NCBI GenBank assembly: GCA_947624465.1
Contig: CANQKJ010000040.1
Location: forward strand, 1-11,890
Length of the DNA: 11,890 nucleotides
Direction: 5' to 3'
Source of the DNA: an uncultured Oscillospiraceae bacterium
GTDB taxonomy: Bacteria > Bacillota > Clostridia > Oscillospirales > Oscillospiraceae
The notes under the pieces were generated by a model. That model was not told where the DNA came from. It worked only from the letters and a program-made list of their open reading frames with translations, and made no database searches. Shown here piece by piece: positions 11,166 to 11,890 of the stretch. The number at the start of each line of letters is the position of its first letter. The stretch's first letter is position 1. Position numbers and translations under genes: made by a program.

Positions 11166-11890
11166 GTGAGCTATCGGATCTATCAGCTGTCCGCCAGAGC
11201 GATGACCTGCTACGCCAGAGAGACGGACGGCGTCTACACATACCATCTGAGCCGCGCCGCCACCCAGTGGTGCCGGGTGTTCGGCGCGCGCCATGAGCAG
11301 GACAGCAGCGCGCTGTTCTTTCAGATCATGTGCGTCCTCCGCGGTGAGGACTACGCGGAGGAGAGCGGCCGGCTTATCGAGGACCTTGCCGACGTGATCT
11401 TCTACATGGACTTCGACCGCATCTTTGACCGCGGCACCATGCCGAAGCACCTGGAGCGCCAGAGGAAGGCAGAGGACATGTTTCGGCCCGAGGGCGTGTG
11501 GCTGGACTTCGGGAACGGTGAGCAACGCTATCTTGCCTTTGAGCGGTCCGGCAGCATGAGCCGGCAGGCGCAGCTGTCCTTCCTCCGGGCGGATGTGTAC
11601 GACGTTGTGCGCCGCCGCATCCAGATGGACATGACCATCCGGGACTGCCAGCTCAGCAAGCTCTACGCCTACAACGGCCTGATGCTGTCCAGCGGCGCGC
11701 GGGTAGAGGGCGTGGACATCGACCGGCCCCACCGGGTCATCGTGGTGGACAACCCAACCGCCGCCGTCGGCCCGGTGGACGTGATCACCGTGGAGGACGA
11801 CGGCACGGACAACAGCACCCGGCGGTATCACCGGGTGGAGCGGCGGACCACCATCGACGTGACCTGCCTGGACGGGGAGGGCATCATCTC
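11166..11890 (+). CDS. Eukaryotic-type RNA-dependent RNA polymerase-like protein, N-terminal part
   Basis: The frame is open to the right edge (241 complete codons). The GTG at 11166 is chosen over the in-frame ATG at 11142 because GGAGGTGATC lies just before it. The N-terminal 100 residues are unassigned (helical, acidic). Three segments then follow the order seen in QDE-1/RDR polymerases. First, GVWLDFGNGEQRYLAFERSG and SMSRQAQLSFL (about 110-140) parallel the GR.YeFLafS.SQLR motif. Second, LSKLYAYNGLMLSSGARV (163-180) parallels aKyaARlGq.FSsT. Third, TCLDGEGIIS (from 233) parallels FSDGvGkIS. The catalytic DxDGD-type motif would lie beyond the window, so activity cannot be judged. RdRP/YonO-like polymerases are known from bacteria and phages, but the role on this element is unknown. 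It is divergent from the mobilization operon. If the resemblance is chance, this is an unrecognised large element protein. Confidence 0.55.
   Translation, partial: MSYRIYQLSARAMTCYARETDGVYTYHLSRAATQWCRVFGARHEQDSSALFFQIMCVLRGEDYAEESGRLIEDLADVIFYMDFDRIFDRGTMPKHLERQRKAEDMFRPEGVWLDFGNGEQRYLAFERSGSMSRQAQLSFLRADVYDVVRRRIQMDMTIRDCQLSKLYAYNGLMLSSGARVEGVDIDRPHRVIVVDNPTAAVGPVDVITVEDDGTDNSTRRYHRVERRTTIDVTCLDGEGII

Noticed and set aside
11121..11831. Minus-strand 236-aa ORF opposite the RdRP-like gene
   Set aside because: The plus-strand frame has a promoter, a perfect ribosome binding site and ordered motifs. The minus frame is rich in Val/His/Ala shadow residues and has no start signal.

Overview
The window looks like the left end of an integrative and mobilizable element (IME) sitting in a tRNA-Ala gene of a GC-rich Clostridia chromosome. 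The organism is probably an Oscillospirales gut commensal of the Flavonifractor/Lawsonibacter/Oscillibacter type. This rests on the high GC content, the nearly universal AGGAGG ribosome binding sites, and the protein families present (stalk-domain secreted protein, MobP3-type relaxase, VbhA-like and RelB antitoxins). The taxon is an inference.

Region 1 (1-1772) is chromosomal. It holds the 3' end of a secreted or anchored transglutaminase-like protein and its terminator. A strong promoter follows, then a tandem array in which the first 38 nt of tRNA-Ala occur three times, each cut off in the anticodon loop and fused to a shared non-tRNA tail. The array ends in one intact tRNA-Ala(CGC) and a rho-independent terminator.

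Region 2 (1804-4705, minus strand) is an integration operon: a 103-aa small protein followed by two tandem tyrosine recombinases. All three run toward the tRNA with gaps of only 3-4 nt.

Region 3 (4865-7889) is cargo. It has a class II Fic protein and a secreted stalk-domain protein on the minus strand. On the plus strand is a compact operon of defence or addiction remnants: a RelB/DinJ antitoxin, a truncated PIN toxin, a VbhA-like Fic antitoxin and a minimal nucleotidyltransferase, with a clear promoter and terminator.

Region 4 (7888-10982, minus strand) is the mobilization operon, transcribed in the order excisionase-like HTH protein, winged-helix protein, oriT-like inverted repeats, relaxosome accessory protein, relaxase with Sel1-like repeats. 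The winged-helix gene carries a 37-bp tandem duplication that replaces its C-terminus.

Region 5 (10983-11890) is a divergent control region followed by the start of a large plus-strand gene. Its motif order resembles eukaryotic-type (QDE-1/RDR) RNA-dependent RNA polymerases. The window ends before the catalytic motif, so this is the most interesting but still unproven call. The right end of the element lies outside the window.
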